A stretch of DNA of 45,244 bases from Plasmopara viticola (Eukaryota > Oomycota > Peronosporomycetes > Peronosporales > Peronosporaceae), in assembly GCA_001695595.3 (NCBI GenBank), contig MBPM02000259.1:1-45244 (forward strand), given 5' to 3'. Positions within the stretch are counted from its first letter, which is position 1; each line of letters opens with the position of its first letter. Positions 44,848-45,244 of the stretch are shown here, one piece after another. The notes beneath the pieces are model-generated. The model was given only the letters and a program-made list of their open reading frames with translations, had not been told where the DNA came from and searched no databases. The translations under genes and the position numbers were made by a program.

Positions 44848-45244
44848 TTGTGCCGCTACATAGTAGCACGATTTTTTCTAGACGTGCACATGCACGTTAA
44901 AGCCATGCATTGTGAGCAATGCCTTCTCAGAAATGCTGCGACGTTGTACGGTCACATATTAGCACGATCGGTCTTTCTAAGACATGCATAGGCGCGTCAG
45001 AGTTACAATTAACGTACAAACACTTTTTCAAATGCTGACGCGTCGTTCGGCTACATATTAGCTCGAACGCTCTTTGTCGACGTGCACAAGCACAAAAAAA
45101 AGGCATAAATTAAAGAAGAAAGAGCTTTTTGGAAAGCTGAGACAAGGTACGGCCAAACATAAGCATGATCTATTATTCTAGACCTGCCCAGACGTGTTGG
45201 AGGTCGTAAAATTTTGAGCAATCGCACATATGAAAAGCTGAAAA
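44848..45244. repeat. S2 17-mer unit 9, cut by the window end
   Basis: Contains monomers 1 to 3 and most of 4. Monomer 1 has lost a few bases (GCACGATTTTTTCTAGACG), and the 1-2 join has GCTGCGACG. The array continues beyond the window. Confidence 0.88.

Larger units (their letters stand above)
26742..45244. repeat. Satellite array S2, ~98-100 bp monomers
   Basis: About 188 head-to-tail monomers, one orientation, running off the right end. A typical monomer reads: TTGTACGGTCACATATTAGC, ACGATCGGTCTTTCTAGACG, a TGCATAGGCACGTTA segment, GAGCC, an AT-rich middle ending AATGGCTTTTCAAAA, and GCTGAGACG. It is clearly more AT-rich than S1 but keeps its CpGs (five in monomer 5 of the reference HOR). 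Individual monomers are quite diverged from one another, while copies of the same monomer in successive HORs are nearly identical, the classic signature of HOR satellite DNA. Confidence 0.97.
31583..45244. repeat. S2 17-mer HOR array (~1.66 kb), eight full units plus one partial
   Basis: Units start at 31583, 33247, 34902, 36564, 38221, 39875, 41530, 43199 and 44848, with lengths 1664, 1655, 1662, 1657, 1654, 1655, 1669, 1649 and a final 397 bp. In the first unit the monomers start at 31583, 31682, 31781, 31880, 31980, 32079, 32179, 32279, 32383, 32482, 32580, 32679, 32779, 32878, about 32971, 33053 and 33164. Most are 98-100 bp, but 8 is 104, 14 about 93, 15 about 82, 16 is 111 and 17 is 83. 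Monomers 2/6 and 3/7 are close pairs, marking an ancient four-monomer duplication. Differences between units are mostly single-base indels in A/T or G runs. Confidence 0.94.

Noticed and set aside
1..45244. CRISPR array or bacterial iteron cluster.
   Set aside because: The whole ~100-bp unit repeats without unique spacers, and there are no cas or replication genes. The scale and HOR structure fit eukaryotic satellite DNA.
1..45244. tRNA, rRNA, telomeric repeat or retrotransposon remains.
   Set aside because: No cloverleaf signals, rRNA-like stretches, short telomere-type repeats, long terminal repeats or reverse-transcriptase-like frames were seen on either strand.
1..45244. Naming the species or a known satellite family.
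   Set aside because: I do not recognise either monomer, and no search could be run. Any name would be a guess.

Overview
The whole 45.2 kb window is satellite DNA: two tandem-repeat arrays meet head-on with no spacer, and I find no convincing protein-coding gene, tRNA, rRNA, transposon or CRISPR array. A sequence this long made only of layered ~100-bp repeats points to eukaryotic heterochromatin (centromeric, pericentromeric or subtelomeric). The species cannot be told from the sequence. CpG is not depleted (9 CpG in a representative 100-bp monomer of the first array, about 1.4 times expectation by hand count), which argues against a heavily CpG-methylated germline such as a vertebrate's, and leaves invertebrates, protists and some fungi open.

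Left array, called S1 here (1 to about 26738): about 267 head-to-tail monomers of 100 bp, ~52% GC in a representative monomer, nearly every one with an MluI site (ACGCGT). The monomers form several subfamilies arranged in overlapping higher-order repeats (HORs): a loosely ordered part (1-8138), a 9-monomer HOR of 898 bp in five copies (8139-12829), a 6-monomer duplication of 600 bp (12830-14229), a 23-monomer block of 2299 bp present twice plus a 17-monomer third copy (14130-21625) with a nested hexamer triplication, an 8-monomer duplication of 799 bp (21626-23023), a mixed stretch (23024-25621), and a decayed edge with truncated monomers (25622-26738).

Right array, called S2 here (about 26742 to 45244, running off the window): about 188 monomers, mostly 98-100 bp, more AT-rich, organised first as alternating 11-monomer (~1068 bp) and 7-monomer (~694 bp) HORs (26742-31582), then as a homogeneous 17-monomer HOR of ~1.66 kb in eight full copies and one partial copy (31583-45244). 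The monomer order shows that the 17-mer is a fusion of the 11-mer and 7-mer forms plus a four-monomer insertion, so the older forms survive at the array edge and the derived form has expanded inward.

The two families may share an ancestor: the period is nearly the same, a few short motifs fall in the same order, and the junction keeps the two monomer registers aligned to within about 2 bp. Each family carries a short perfect dyad near the same place in the monomer, and S1 carries a motif resembling, but not matching, the mammalian CENP-B box. All coordinates and comparisons were made by reading; no alignment or database search was run.
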